This document shows positions 45,233 to 56,784 of a DNA stretch of 64,000 nt, one piece after another. Source of the DNA: Acidobacteriota bacterium (lineage in GTDB: Bacteria > Acidobacteriota > Terriglobia > Acidiferrales > UBA7541); the NCBI GenBank assembly GCA_003167215.1, contig PMTV01000043.1, positions 25,489 through 89,488 of the forward strand. Direction: 5' to 3'. The translations under genes and the position numbers were made by a program. Positions within the stretch are counted from its first letter, which is position 1. Every line of letters begins with the position of its first letter. Below the pieces are notes generated by a model. That model did no database searches, was not told the DNA's origin, and was given only the letters and a program-made list of their open reading frames with translations.

Positions 45233-46234
45233 TTACATCGACGACGGCGCAAGAGCCTTGGTGCGAATCAACGATAGCAACTCATCCTGGCTTACCGGCG
45301 CGTCTATTTTCAGGCGATCTCCCGAAGGTTTCACGCTAACGTGATCCAGTGCCTTCGCGAAATCCGGGTTGGACTGCGCTTCCTGGTAGCGGCGGTACAT
45401 GATACCCGCCTGCATTGCCGCGCCCAAAACATTGGCGTCGTCCACGGAATCGCAGACGGCTTGGAATTGGACATCGATGCCGCTATCAGCACTCACGCTG
45501 ATGATCATGGCATGAATGCGGGTGACTATTGCTGCAGCCTGGGGAAACTGGCTGGCTTGAGGAAGCAGTTCATGCATAGCCAGGTTTGTGGAGTTCTTAT
45601 CCAGGACCGCCCAGATGAGGCCGCTGCCGTTTGCTTCGGTGATCAGCGGATAGATCTTATCGTTGGTGAAAAGGCTTTCCGCTGTGCCCATCCGGACCTC
45701 AATCAGCTTTTCGAGAGCAGAACGATTGCCGAAAGCCGCAGTATTGGAGTCGATAAAAAAGAACAGGATGTCACCGGCACCGCCGCCGCTTCCGAAGGCA
45801 TATAGATGATAACCGTTGCTCTCAATCATAGGCAGCTTCTGAGCCTTGAATCGAGCTTCCGTGCTGGAGGGATCGAACGCGCCCAGAGCAACGCCCAGGA
45901 TTTGTCCGGTGGAACCATCTGCTGACATGATCGCTCCCCAGGCCAAGTCAGTCACTTGCGAGTTTGGATCGATGCCCGAGGACGAGAGAAACGTTTCGAA
46001 GTCGCGCATCTGCTTGGGAAGCATTTGGTCCTGCATTTGCGCGAACCAGGGAAGCTTTCGGGCGGACTTCAAATCAGCATAGGCGAACTCGTCGGTGGAC
46101 TTTGGAAACATTCCGATGACAGCGGTGCTGATTGACCCCGCGTCGGTTCGTGAAGGAGCCGCAGTGAAAAAGGCGAGCAGCGCGACCGCTGCCAAGGCTG
46201 TAAAGAGAACGATTCGAATGATTGGCTGTCTCAA
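45233..46234 (-). CDS. Membrane-anchored or exported protein of unknown function
   Basis: A 333-residue protein with an N-terminal hydrophobic segment (IIRIVLFTALAAVALLAFF) that is a signal peptide or anchor. The rest is soluble with repeated alpha/beta pattern: MFPKSTDEFAYADLKSARKL, LGVALGAFDPSSTEARFKAQ, FFFIDSNTAAFGNRSALEKL and IWAVLDKNS, the alternation seen in DUF3352-like or similar periplasmic proteins. I do not recognise a named function. It stands alone between the HATPase-like gene and ftcD. Confidence 0.8.
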   Translation of the reverse strand: MRQPIIRIVLFTALAAVALLAFFTAAPSRTDAGSISTAVIGMFPKSTDEFAYADLKSARKLPWFAQMQDQMLPKQMRDFETFLSSSGIDPNSQVTDLAWGAIMSADGSTGQILGVALGAFDPSSTEARFKAQKLPMIESNGYHLYAFGSGGGAGDILFFFIDSNTAAFGNRSALEKLIEVRMGTAESLFTNDKIYPLITEANGSGLIWAVLDKNSTNLAMHELLPQASQFPQAAAIVTRIHAMIISVSADSGIDVQFQAVCDSVDDANVLGAAMQAGIMYRRYQEAQSNPDFAKALDHVSVKPSGDRLKIDAPVSQDELLSLIRTKALAPSSM

Positions 46235-46351
46235 GTTATTTTCCCCTCTGATTGATTAATGAAACTGCCGGGCCGCAGGAATGCGTTTAGCGACGATTGG
46301 ACCGCGACACAGTACCTCTACAGTATAGATGCTAAGACCTTCCTGGCGGAA

Positions 46352-47869
46352 TCAACTTTTGGCCAAGCGCGCCGAAAGTGACTCGGATTCCGAGCGCATC
46401 TGGCTTGAGAATCCGGCGTCCGTAATGGATTCTAGATTGATGGCTACGTTCGCGAGCGCGCCTTGAACCGCCGCTGTAGCCATTAGACGCCCCACACGTA
46501 TATCGGAAAGCATGGACGGGCTGGCTATCTTTTCCAATTGCCCGAGAAGGTCAAATAAGTGCGCGGCTTTGCGCGCCACTTCCATGGGAACTTCGGCCGC
46601 GCCTTGCAGGGCACTTTGAATCGCGGACTCGCGGCGCCCTTGTTCTTCGGGCGTCGATTGCGGCAACTTGTACGCCGCCATCACGAATTCAAAGGAGGCA
46701 GCGTCACGATCAATCGCTTCCGCCAGCGCGCGCGAAGTAGAATGAAATTCCGCCAAAGCGTCGCTGAGCGGCTCGACAAAAGCTGCTTGGGACTTTTTCT
46801 TGCGTGAAAGCCCGGCAACCATCTGGCCCAGGCTGGCTCCCAGCGCGCCTGCAAGCGCCGCCACGGAGCCTCCGCCGGGAGTCGCCGTAGGTTGCGCGAC
46901 GGCGTCGAGAAATGGTTGCGCAAGCGCCGCGAGTTTTCCGGGCCCTTCCGCCGATGCAGCGCCCGCAAAGGAAGCTTCAATACGGTTCTCAAACACTTGC
47001 GCGGGCGAAAAGTTCTCGAGTTGCAGATAAAAGTCAGCGGTCAGTTCGATAGCCCGCTTGGGAATCAAGCCGACAATTTCGCTGCCTACGATCGAGACGC
47101 CGTAGCGTTCGGCTTCGCGCTTGACCATTTCGAATACGCGATGGATGGGAGTCTGCTCGAAATCGGTCAGGTTAATGGACACCTGGGCCAGGTTCCTGCC
47201 GCGCAAATCCACTCCCATGGCCTTCACGTAACGCAAGCCGCCATTTGAGAAACGGATATTCTTGCCGATGCGGTTGGCGATGGCGACGTCGGAGGTGTTC
47301 AGATTGATATTGTAAGCGATCAAGAATTTGCGCGCGCCGACTACGGTAGCGCCGGCGGTGGCATGAAGACGCTGCTCGCCAATGTCGGGAGCACGATTAG
47401 GATTGCGCGGAACTTCTTCGAGCAGGCCTTCGAATTGGCCCTTGCGAATATTTTCGAGGTTCGCGCGTTCCGGCCGCTGGGCTGCGGCTTCATAGAAATA
47501 TACCGGAATGCGAAAACGTTCCCAGATTTCGCGGCCAACTTTCCTGGAGAGAGCGACGCAATCCTCGATGGTTACGCCTTCGATGGGGATGAATGGGACC
47601 ACATCCGTGGCGCCCATGCGCGGATGCGCGCCGGAGTGCTTGGTTAAATCGATCAGCTCGGCAGCTTTGCCCACTCCGCGCAGCGCAGCTTCGGCGACAG
47701 CTTCGGGTTCGCCGGCGAGCGTCACCACGCTGCGGTTGTGATCGCTGTCGCTTTCGCGGTCCAGCAAATACACGCCGGGAACTTCGCGCATCGCGGACAC
47801 GATGGCATCCACTTTCGATGCGTCGCGCCCTTCGGAAAAGTTGGGGACACATTCGACGAGCCGTTTCAT
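46352..47869 (-). CDS. ftcD: Glutamate formimidoyltransferase / formimidoyl-THF cyclodeaminase
   Basis: A 505-residue bifunctional protein. Residues 1-about 300 are the formiminotransferase (VECVPNFSEGRDASKVDAIV, HSGAHPRMGATDVVPFIP), transferring the formimino group of formiminoglutamate to tetrahydrofolate; residues about 315-505 are the cyclodeaminase helical bundle (TATPGGGSVAALAGALGASL), which forms 5,10-methenyl-THF and ammonia. Both halves look complete compared with the 541-residue animal enzyme. Start ATG 47869 lies three bases after the hutI stop. It replaces HutG/HutF in the final steps of histidine breakdown, feeding folate. Confidence 0.95.
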   Translation of the reverse strand: MKRLVECVPNFSEGRDASKVDAIVSAMREVPGVYLLDRESDSDHNRSVVTLAGEPEAVAEAALRGVGKAAELIDLTKHSGAHPRMGATDVVPFIPIEGVTIEDCVALSRKVGREIWERFRIPVYFYEAAAQRPERANLENIRKGQFEGLLEEVPRNPNRAPDIGEQRLHATAGATVVGARKFLIAYNINLNTSDVAIANRIGKNIRFSNGGLRYVKAMGVDLRGRNLAQVSINLTDFEQTPIHRVFEMVKREAERYGVSIVGSEIVGLIPKRAIELTADFYLQLENFSPAQVFENRIEASFAGAASAEGPGKLAALAQPFLDAVAQPTATPGGGSVAALAGALGASLGQMVAGLSRKKKSQAAFVEPLSDALAEFHSTSRALAEAIDRDAASFEFVMAAYKLPQSTPEEQGRRESAIQSALQGAAEVPMEVARKAAHLFDLLGQLEKIASPSMLSDIRVGRLMATAAVQGALANVAINLESITDAGFSSQMRSESESLSARLAKS

Positions 47870-47872
47870 CGG

Positions 47873-49129
47873 TTAAAGGTTCTTCATGTGCAGGATGGCG
47901 CCGCGTTTCATGGTGAAGCTGCAAAGGTTCACGCCAAAATAATACGGGATTTCGCGGTAGTCGGCCACGTCAAAGGCGGCCAGGTCTGCATACTTGCCAA
48001 CTTCAAGCGAGCCGACGCGATCGTGCACGCGCAACGAGTAGGCGGGATTAATCGTGGCGGCTGCGATGGCTTCGGCGGGCGTCATGCGCATTTGCGTGCA
48101 GGCGAGAGACAAAATCATGGGCATGCTCAACGTGGGGCTGGTGCCGGGATTGAAGTCGGTAGCGATGCCGACCACCGCACCGGCCTCGATCAATTGGCGC
48201 GCGGGTGCGTAATGCTTCAGTCCCAGATGAAAACAGCAGCCCGGCAACAAAGTGGACACGACGTTGGAAAGGCTCAGCGCGCGGATGTCTTTACGATCGA
48301 TTTTTTCCAGGTGATCGGCGCTCGCGGCTTGCAACTCGATCGCGAGGCGAGCTGCTCCGGTATGCGCCAGTTGTTCTGCATGAATGCGCGGAACCAGACC
48401 GCCGGCGCGTCCGGCCATCAAAATCCGCCGCGCTTGCGCAACCGTGAAAGCACCGCGATCGCAGTAAACATCACAGAATTCAGCGAGTCCGGCAGTCGCG
48501 ACCGTCGGGATCCACCGGCGCACGAGGACATCTACGTAAGCATCCGGGCGGCGGCGAAATTCAGGAGGAACGACGTGCGCTCCCAGAAATGTTGCATGGA
48601 TATCCAGGGGATGCTCCTGATGAAGGTCGTAGAGAATCTGGAGAATTTTTAACTCGCTCTTCCAGTCCAGCCCGTAGCCGCTCTTGGCCTCGATGGTGGT
48701 TGTGCCGTGCGCTGCAAACTCTCGCAGGTTTTTCAGCGCGCGAGTCTTCAAGGTGCTTGCAGAAGCGCGGCGCAGACCTTTGACGCTCGAACGAATTCCG
48801 CCGCCGGAGCGGGCGATTTCTTCATACGTCGCGCCGGCGATGCGCTGCTCGTATTCAAGGGCACGGCTTTCGGGGAAAATCAGGTGCGTATGCGAATCGA
48901 CAAATCCGGGTAAAACAACGCGGCCGCCTAAATCCAGTTTCTCCGCGCGCCGTGCCTTGGGCAAACGATCGACGCGCCGCCGCGACCCAATTGCGACGAT
49001 GCGATCGTCGTGGGTCAGCAGCGCGCCGTCTCGAATAATTTCAATTTCGCCGAGTGCGCGGCCGCGCCGCGGCACAGGGCCGCGCAGCGTCAGAAGCTGC
49101 GAGCAGCCGGTAATAAGCCAGTCAGGCAC
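47873..49129 (-). CDS. hutI: Imidazolonepropionase
   Basis: A 418-residue amidohydrolase that opens imidazolone propionate to formiminoglutamate. Metal site HxH in GFVDSHTHLIFP, later FLGAHVVPPEFR and HAEQLAH with further His, and the GVVGIATDFNPGTSPTLSMP segment are family signatures. The start is GTG 49129. It is transcribed with ftcD (three bases apart). Third step of the hut pathway. Confidence 0.96.
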   Translation of the reverse strand: MPDWLITGCSQLLTLRGPVPRRGRALGEIEIIRDGALLTHDDRIVAIGSRRRVDRLPKARRAEKLDLGGRVVLPGFVDSHTHLIFPESRALEYEQRIAGATYEEIARSGGGIRSSVKGLRRASASTLKTRALKNLREFAAHGTTTIEAKSGYGLDWKSELKILQILYDLHQEHPLDIHATFLGAHVVPPEFRRRPDAYVDVLVRRWIPTVATAGLAEFCDVYCDRGAFTVAQARRILMAGRAGGLVPRIHAEQLAHTGAARLAIELQAASADHLEKIDRKDIRALSLSNVVSTLLPGCCFHLGLKHYAPARQLIEAGAVVGIATDFNPGTSPTLSMPMILSLACTQMRMTPAEAIAAATINPAYSLRVHDRVGSLEVGKYADLAAFDVADYREIPYYFGVNLCSFTMKRGAILHMKNL

Positions 49130-49207
49130 GGAAGCGACGATACTAACGCGTCAACACGCAAAAAACTACCGTTGCTGCCCACAATATGCGCCTCGGAGAG
49201 CGCGCTT

Positions 49208-50107
49208 TCACGCACTGGCGGACTGAGCTAAAAAAGCGGGTGCGAATACTTCCGTCACGAACGATTCTATTGTGGTGGGTGTCGTATTTATTGCCGAGCG
49301 CTTCTCTTGCGGCGCAAGGAGACCGGAGTTGCCGGCCTTCCACATTTCGATAAGCAACTTGGCGAAGTTCTTCGGCATGCCGGTCTGCACTAAGGCCGGC
49401 TCCTGCATCATGAAGGGCACTTGCATATAACCAAGCTTGGGTTTGCCGATAGCATTTCCAACTGCTGTTGCGATTTCCTTCATAGTGATGTCGCGCGGTC
49501 CGAGTAGCTCCTGAATCGAGCTTCCGGAAAAATCGTGGGCGTGGAGACGTTTGGCGGCATAGGCCCCGATATCTTTGGTGGCAATCATCGACAGCGGCGC
49601 ATCGCCCGGCGCGCCGCCGGGAAGGAAACCCATGGTACGAAGCGGCGTCATGCTCATAAATAAATTTTCCATGAATGGCCCGGGCCGTAAATGCAGGACG
49701 TTGAGCCCCGGCACACTGTTCATTTTTTGTTCCAAATGGTGGGAACCAACGATCGGACCAGTCTTTTCCGGATGTTGCGCGCCCAAGCTGCTTAGCGTGA
49801 CGGCGTACGGAACGCGCGCGTTCGTAACTGCGGTTAAGTAAGCATCAGAGACGCGGTCTTGATACGCTCGGTAATCTTCGTCAATTAGTGGCGGAATCAT
49901 CAGATAAACGGCTGTCGCGCCCTCGAAGGCTTTCGACATCTGCGCCGCGTCTTCAGCCTTTCCGACGAAGGCCTCCGCGCCTTTTTGAGTAAAGGGTTCG
50001 AGCTTTTTTGCGTCGCGGCCGATGACGCGCACTTTTTCGCCACTCGCAAGCAGCGCTTGGACGGCAGGCTTTCCTGTGTTTCCGGTGGCTCCCGTTATAG
50101 CAATCAT
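49208..50107 (-). CDS. NmrA-like NAD(P)-binding protein
   Basis: A 299-residue Rossmann-fold protein of the NmrA/HSCARG group: IAITGATGNTGKPAVQALLA at the start, then VIGRDAKKLEPFTQKGAEAF, no YxxxK active site but a SLGAQHPEKTGP segment. Members sense the NAD(P) state or act as reductases. It lies between hutU and hutI on the same strand (31 and 78 bp gaps), so it is likely co-transcribed with histidine catabolism, though it is not a usual hut gene. ATG 50107 follows CTGGAGAAAAA. Confidence 0.88.
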   Translation of the reverse strand: MIAITGATGNTGKPAVQALLASGEKVRVIGRDAKKLEPFTQKGAEAFVGKAEDAAQMSKAFEGATAVYLMIPPLIDEDYRAYQDRVSDAYLTAVTNARVPYAVTLSSLGAQHPEKTGPIVGSHHLEQKMNSVPGLNVLHLRPGPFMENLFMSMTPLRTMGFLPGGAPGDAPLSMIATKDIGAYAAKRLHAHDFSGSSIQELLGPRDITMKEIATAVGNAIGKPKLGYMQVPFMMQEPALVQTGMPKNFAKLLIEMWKAGNSGLLAPQEKRSAINTTPTTIESFVTEVFAPAFLAQSASA

Positions 50108-50138
50108 TTTTTCTCCAGGCTGAAGTTGTTAGCGGCCT

Positions 50139-51815
<1,677 letters not shown>

Positions 51816-51938
51816 CGGAAACCTCCAGGAACATCTTAGCTCACCACAGGAGGGTTTTTATAGGTCGGCGACTTCATTAGGAACTGTGCGGCCGCGTTGC
51901 GCGATGCTGCCCCATACGCTAAAGTAAAAGTTACAACG

Positions 51939-53750
51939 ATGGACTACCCTCCGCTCACAAAATCTTTTCTCGATGCCGTTGACCGCTTCGCTAGTCCACG
52001 CGCGCAGATGTACCGGACCGCTGACGGTTGGCAGGCGATTACTGCGCGGGAAATGCTGCGCCGCGTGGCGGGCTTGTCGAAGGCGTTCGGCGAATTAGGA
52101 ATCAAATCCGGCGACCGAGTGGCGATCTTGGCGCCGAACTGTCCTGAATGGCACATCGCTGATTTTGCGATACAAGGAGTGGGCGCGGTAACCGTACCGA
52201 TTTATTTTAACGAATCGCTCAACCGGCTTGCCTACATCATGAACGATTCGGGCGCGCGCATCATATTCACGTCTGGAGAAGCACAGGCGCAAAAAATCGC
52301 CGAGTGCCGCGATCGCCTTGGGGCGCTCGAACAAGCGATCGCAGTGGCTCCGCTTTCGGATTTGCACGGCGACGTTCTGCGTTACGAGACTCTGATTGCC
52401 ACGGCGGGTGACGCCGACATCTCTGAGTACCGCAAGCGCGCTGCCGAAGTTTCCGCGAGCCAATTGCTGACCATCATCTATACCTCGGGCACCACGGGCG
52501 AGCCCAAGGGAGTGATGCTGACCCACTCGAACGTGAGCTCGAACGTCGTCGACTCGCTGGAGGCGTACGATTTCTCTCCGGAAGATCTCGCATTGTCCTT
52601 CCTTCCTCTTGCGCACATCTATGAACGCACGGTGGACTACGGCTATCTATTTCGGGGTGTTTCGATCGCGTATGTGGAGCAAATAGAATCTGTTCCGCAG
52701 GCGTTTCTTGAAGTGAAGCCGACATGCGCCGCCGCAGTGCCGCGTTTTTTCGAAAAGATATACGCCAGCATTCTGGACAAGGGGCGTCGCGAGACGGGCT
52801 TGAAAAGGAAGGTTTTTGACTGGTCTTTGCGTGTGGCGCAGGAATCGATTCCGTGGCGAGCGTACGGCAAGAATCCATCGATTTGGACAAAACAACGCTG
52901 GCAAATTGCCGACCGCATCGTGTATTCGAAGATTCGCGCCGGTCTGGGAGGAAGAATTCGATATTTTTTCTCTGGTGGCGCGCCGCTGGCACCGGAGCTT
53001 TCCGAATTTTTCTGGTCGGTGAATTTGCCGGTCTTGCAGGGTTACGGGCTAACCGAGACCGCGCCGGTGGTCGCTTCGAACGTGCCCAAGAAATATAAAG
53101 TGGGGACGGTCGGGCTCCCGATCTCGCACGTGGAGGTGCGCATCGCCGCCGACGGCGAAATCCTGGTAAAGGGCCCATGCGTGATGCAGGGCTATTACCA
53201 CAAGCCCGAAGAGACTCGAGAAGTGTTGACCTCCGACGGCTGGTTTTCCACTGGAGATATCGGGCGTCTGGATGCAGACGGATATCTGATCATCACCGAC
53301 CGCAAAAAAGAGCTGTTGAAAACCGCGGCCGGGAAATTCGTGGCACCGGCGCCGATTGAGAATCTGCTGAAACAGTCTCCATTTATCACCAACGCGATTG
53401 TGGTGGGCGACAAACGCAAATTCGTTTCCGTGCTAATCGTTCCGACTTTTGCGGGCATCGAGAATGAAGCGCGAAAACAGAATAATGATTTTTCCGGTCC
53501 GGCGCAGATGATTTCGGATCCGTGGGTGCGCGATCTGCTCTCACGCGAAATCGAGCGGCTTACGGCGTCGCTGGCACAGTACGAAAAACCGAAGCGATTC
53601 GCGCTGATCGAACAGGACTTCACATTTGCCAGCGGCGAACTGACCTATACGCTGAAGATCAAGCGGCGCGTCATCGAGGACCGCTACAAAGATGTGATCG
53701 CGCGGCTCTATGCCGACGTGGAAGAGCCTCGCCCCCAGCATTTGGCGTAG
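51939..53750 (+). CDS. Long-chain acyl-CoA synthetase (AMP-forming)
   Basis: A 603-residue adenylating enzyme. Motif LTIIYTSGTTGEPKGVMLTH (ATP/AMP loop, about residue 185), GYGLTETAPVV, and the hinge GWFSTGDIGRLDADGYLIIT with later DRKKELLKTAAGK are the AMP-binding family signatures; size and the LAHIYERTVDYGYLFRG segment fit the FadD/FACS-like bacterial long-chain group. ATG 51939 begins the family-like sequence; an in-frame start at 51897 adds 14 residues. It is followed 48 bp on by thiG. Confidence 0.93.
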   Translation: MDYPPLTKSFLDAVDRFASPRAQMYRTADGWQAITAREMLRRVAGLSKAFGELGIKSGDRVAILAPNCPEWHIADFAIQGVGAVTVPIYFNESLNRLAYIMNDSGARIIFTSGEAQAQKIAECRDRLGALEQAIAVAPLSDLHGDVLRYETLIATAGDADISEYRKRAAEVSASQLLTIIYTSGTTGEPKGVMLTHSNVSSNVVDSLEAYDFSPEDLALSFLPLAHIYERTVDYGYLFRGVSIAYVEQIESVPQAFLEVKPTCAAAVPRFFEKIYASILDKGRRETGLKRKVFDWSLRVAQESIPWRAYGKNPSIWTKQRWQIADRIVYSKIRAGLGGRIRYFFSGGAPLAPELSEFFWSVNLPVLQGYGLTETAPVVASNVPKKYKVGTVGLPISHVEVRIAADGEILVKGPCVMQGYYHKPEETREVLTSDGWFSTGDIGRLDADGYLIITDRKKELLKTAAGKFVAPAPIENLLKQSPFITNAIVVGDKRKFVSVLIVPTFAGIENEARKQNNDFSGPAQMISDPWVRDLLSREIERLTASLAQYEKPKRFALIEQDFTFASGELTYTLKIKRRVIEDRYKDVIARLYADVEEPRPQHLA

Positions 53751-53798
53751 GCTGCCTGCGGCGAACGCAAGCGGTACAATATATCAGGGAGAGCGTTC

Positions 53799-54575
53799 AT
53801 GGCGGACCAATTGCTGATTGCCGGGCGCGCATTTAATTCGCGTCTGATCGTGGGGACAGGGAAGTACCGCAGCTTTGAAGAGATGCGCCGCGCGCATGAA
53901 GCATCCGGCGCCGAGATGGTGACGGTTGCCATTCGCCGCGTGAACCTTACCGATCGCACGAAAGAATCTCTGCTCGATTACATCGACCGCAAAAACTTTT
54001 TCATTTTGCCGAATACTGCGGGTTGCTACTCCGCGGACGAAGCCGTTCGCACGGCTCGCCTCGGGAGGGAAGTGGGATTGTCCGAGTGGGTGAAGTTGGA
54101 AGTAATCGGCGATCAGCAGACGCTTTTCCCGGATACCGAGGAGCTGATTCGCGCCACGAAGACACTGGTGGCCGAAGGCTTCGTCGTATTGCCCTACACC
54201 AACGACGACTTAATCGTTGCGCGAAGATTGATTGATGCAGGCGCCGCGGCCGTGATGCCGCTCGGTGCGCCGATTGGCTCCGGAATGGGGATTCAGAATG
54301 TTGCCAACATGCAGATTTTGCGTGAGCGCGTGACGGAAGTGCCGCTGATCGTGGATGCCGGCGTCGGGACCGCATCCGATGCTGCCATCGCGATGGAACT
54401 TGGCGCGGATGGCGTCCTGATGAACACGGCGATTGCCGAAGCTCAGGATACGGTGTTGATGGCCGAAGCGATGGGCGCTGCAGTTGACGCGGGCCGCAAA
54501 GCGTTTCTTGCCGGGCGCATTCCGAAAAAACTGTATGCCACAGCGTCGAGCCCTCTTCACGGCGTTGTGCGCTAG
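53799..54575 (+). CDS. thiG: Thiazole synthase
   Basis: A 258-residue TIM-barrel enzyme that makes the thiazole of thiamine from deoxyxylulose phosphate, dehydroglycine and ThiS-thiocarboxylate. The Schiff-base Lys is K99 in [44 protein letters not shown] and the early [17 protein letters not shown] are signatures. Other thi genes (thiS, thiF, thiO/H) are not adjacent. A GGGAGA site precedes ATG 53799. I saw no TPP riboswitch in the 48-bp leader. Confidence 0.97.
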   Translation: MADQLLIAGRAFNSRLIVGTGKYRSFEEMRRAHEASGAEMVTVAIRRVNLTDRTKESLLDYIDRKNFFILPNTAGCYSADEAVRTARLGREVGLSEWVKLEVIGDQQTLFPDTEELIRATKTLVAEGFVVLPYTNDDLIVARRLIDAGAAAVMPLGAPIGSGMGIQNVANMQILRERVTEVPLIVDAGVGTASDAAIAMELGADGVLMNTAIAEAQDTVLMAEAMGAAVDAGRKAFLAGRIPKKLYATASSPLHGVVR

Positions 54576-54594
54576 TCGCCCGCGCCAAATCGCG

Positions 54595-55575
54595 CTAGCG
54601 AAATAAAACATGCCATGAAACGTCCACCAGCGCGTGGACGAGCGCGCCCGGAAACAGCGAGCCGGTCTTCATCCACACGTGGCCGTAAAACAATCCTGCG
54701 ATGGTCGCGAGAAAGACATATTTCCAGTTCGGGAACGGCGCGTGCAGAATGTGCGACAAGCCAAAAATGACGGACGCAATCGCCAGTCCCGTCCATTGAT
54801 TCTTGAATGTTCGTGAAAGAAGGTTTTGCAACACGCCTCGAAACAGAAATTCTTCCGGCCACGCGGTGAAGAACGTAATTCCCACCACCGCCAGTGGGAG
54901 GGAACGCAAACGAGCGAGCGTCGGATCAAACTTCAGAAACCCGATCTCGATTCCCAGTGCTACTGCAATTGCTGCGAAAATTAGGAAATGAAGGGCCACA
55001 TTCGGGCCAAATCCTTTGCGCCAAACGATTTCGTAGCCGATGCCGTCCATGCGGCGCAACAGGACAAACCCAGCAACCCCAGCGCCGAGTGCCATCAAAA
55101 TCGTGAGGGAGTGGGTTAGTTCCGTTGGATACGGGAATACCCGGTACATCCAGCGAAATTCAACCGGCAGCCAAACGAGCATCATCGCGGCATAGTCTTC
55201 CCAGGTCCCCGGTGGCTTGCCCGTGCTGCTTGCGACGAGCAGGGCAGGCAACACGCTATAGGCCGCGCCAACGAGCGCCATCTTCCAATTGCCCGTGACG
55301 GTCAGCGTATAGATTAGGACTGCAAACAGAGGCACAAGCGGCGCGAGCACGCGACCGTGCTCGCCAAGCATCCCGCGCGCCCATTCGAGAACGCCCGGAC
55401 AAGCGAGGAAAAATTCAAAGGCGAAGAGAACAGCGGCCACTCCAAGAGCTATGCCAAAGCGCGGCCCTCGGTAACCCATGCGCAAGCCCAGAAGCGCCAC
55501 GAATACGACAATTGGCGTCCACACCCCGACCGCAGTCGGCAAATCCATCTGCCAGGATTTTGAAGGCGGGGCCAT
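54595..55575 (-). CDS. CPBP-family intramembrane metalloprotease
   Basis: A 326-residue membrane protein of about seven or eight helices. Near the C-terminus the CPBP/Rce1 motifs are seen: EEFLFRGVLQNLL (EExxxR) and, after two helices, FGLSHILHA, with the two Glu and His of the metal site. The family includes CAAX prenyl proteases and bacteriocin-immunity proteins; bacterial targets are mostly unknown. It converges on thiG with 19 bp between their stops. Confidence 0.88.
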   Translation of the reverse strand: MAPPSKSWQMDLPTAVGVWTPIVVFVALLGLRMGYRGPRFGIALGVAAVLFAFEFFLACPGVLEWARGMLGEHGRVLAPLVPLFAVLIYTLTVTGNWKMALVGAAYSVLPALLVASSTGKPPGTWEDYAAMMLVWLPVEFRWMYRVFPYPTELTHSLTILMALGAGVAGFVLLRRMDGIGYEIVWRKGFGPNVALHFLIFAAIAVALGIEIGFLKFDPTLARLRSLPLAVVGITFFTAWPEEFLFRGVLQNLLSRTFKNQWTGLAIASVIFGLSHILHAPFPNWKYVFLATIAGLFYGHVWMKTGSLFPGALVHALVDVSWHVLFR

Positions 55576-55662
55576 GCCAGGATTTTACTGAAGTGCACGA
55601 GGGTTACGAGAAAAACTTGCTTTGCGTTTGCCTCTCGGCGATTCTTGTGCGGCTTGAGTGCC

Positions 55663-56784
55663 ATGGTCCAGCCCGGTAAACCACAGCGGCTCGCCTATAT
55701 TGATTGGATGCGCGGGTTTGCTTGTTTGCTGATGTTTGAAGTGCATTCCTACGATTCGTGGCTTGGCGGCAGCGCGCGCGATTCACATTTCATGCAATGG
55801 TCGCAGCTGAGCGGCACGATTCCCGCGCCGCTTTTCCTTTTTCTCGCCGGTGTTTCCTTTGCGCTGGTCTCGGACAAAATGCGCGCGAAGGGAGCTACGC
55901 CGAATCAGATCGCGCGAACGACGATTCTTCGGGGCGCGGAAATCCTGGGGCTCGGCTTGCTATTTCGAGTGCAGGAATACCTGCTCGGCATACCCTGGGC
56001 GCCCTGGACGGACTTGCTACGCGTGGACATCCTAAACACGATCGGCATTTCGATCATGCTGATGGGAGTAGTCGGGCGCCTGACTCGAAGCCGCGCAGGG
56101 AACATTGCAGTTGCGCTCGCGGCAACAGCCGGAATAGCGTTTGCCACACCGTTTCTCTACACCACCTGGCGCCCGCGCTGGCTGCCTTGGTACCTCGAGT
56201 CCTACATAAACGGCGTACATATCTACGATTCGCCTCGACCGTGGCTTTTCCCGATTTTTCCCTGGGCTGGATTTGCGTTCGCGGGATTGGCTCTGGGGTA
56301 TCTTCTCTTCAGCGAATGGGGAAAGAAAAATCTGTTGCAAATCGCGGTCTCGTGCGGGTTCGGGGGCGTAGGACTATTTTATCTTTCGAACTGGCTCGAC
56401 GCGCGGGCGTTGCAACTCTATCCCGATTACGACTACTGGCACACGAGCCCGAATTTCTTCCTCGCGCGTGTTGCCATCATCCTGGTGATTGTTTTCGCCA
56501 GCTACATGTGGTGCCGCTGGGGACTAGGCCAAGTGGGATTTAGCCCGATGATTCAGATGGGACAAACTTCGTTGCTTGTGTACTGGGTGCATATCGAATT
56601 CGTTTACGGAAGATTCTCGATATTGACCAAGAACGGCGAGTCAATTCCGATGGCGACGTTAGGATTTCTGATTATTACCGGCGCCATGGTGCTTCTCTCG
56701 ATAGCTCGAACGCGCTGGACGGATCATCGAGCGGAAATACTCAGTTGGTTCAAACGAAATCGAGGCTCGGTGGCGGAAGGCTAA
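55663..56784 (+). CDS. HGSNAT/DUF1624-type membrane acyltransferase
   Basis: A 373-residue protein of about ten membrane helices. The start LAYIDWMRGFACLLMFEVH, the pore-like LFLFLAGVSFALVSDKMR and RVDILNTIGISIMLMG match the heparan-alpha-glucosaminide N-acetyltransferase-like/DUF1624 family, which transfers acetyl across membranes in animals; bacterial acceptors are mostly unknown. ATG 55663 is preferred over an in-frame start at 55645. Its stop overlaps that of the FtsB-like gene on the other strand by three bases. Confidence 0.87.
   Translation: MVQPGKPQRLAYIDWMRGFACLLMFEVHSYDSWLGGSARDSHFMQWSQLSGTIPAPLFLFLAGVSFALVSDKMRAKGATPNQIARTTILRGAEILGLGLLFRVQEYLLGIPWAPWTDLLRVDILNTIGISIMLMGVVGRLTRSRAGNIAVALAATAGIAFATPFLYTTWRPRWLPWYLESYINGVHIYDSPRPWLFPIFPWAGFAFAGLALGYLLFSEWGKKNLLQIAVSCGFGGVGLFYLSNWLDARALQLYPDYDYWHTSPNFFLARVAIILVIVFASYMWCRWGLGQVGFSPMIQMGQTSLLVYWVHIEFVYGRFSILTKNGESIPMATLGFLIITGAMVLLSIARTRWTDHRAEILSWFKRNRGSVAEG

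Noticed and set aside
47738-48652. 304-codon plus-strand frame
   Set aside because: Antisense shadow of hutI and ftcD.
53751-53798. TPP riboswitch before thiG
   Set aside because: The gap is 48 bp, too short, and no conserved TPP core is present.
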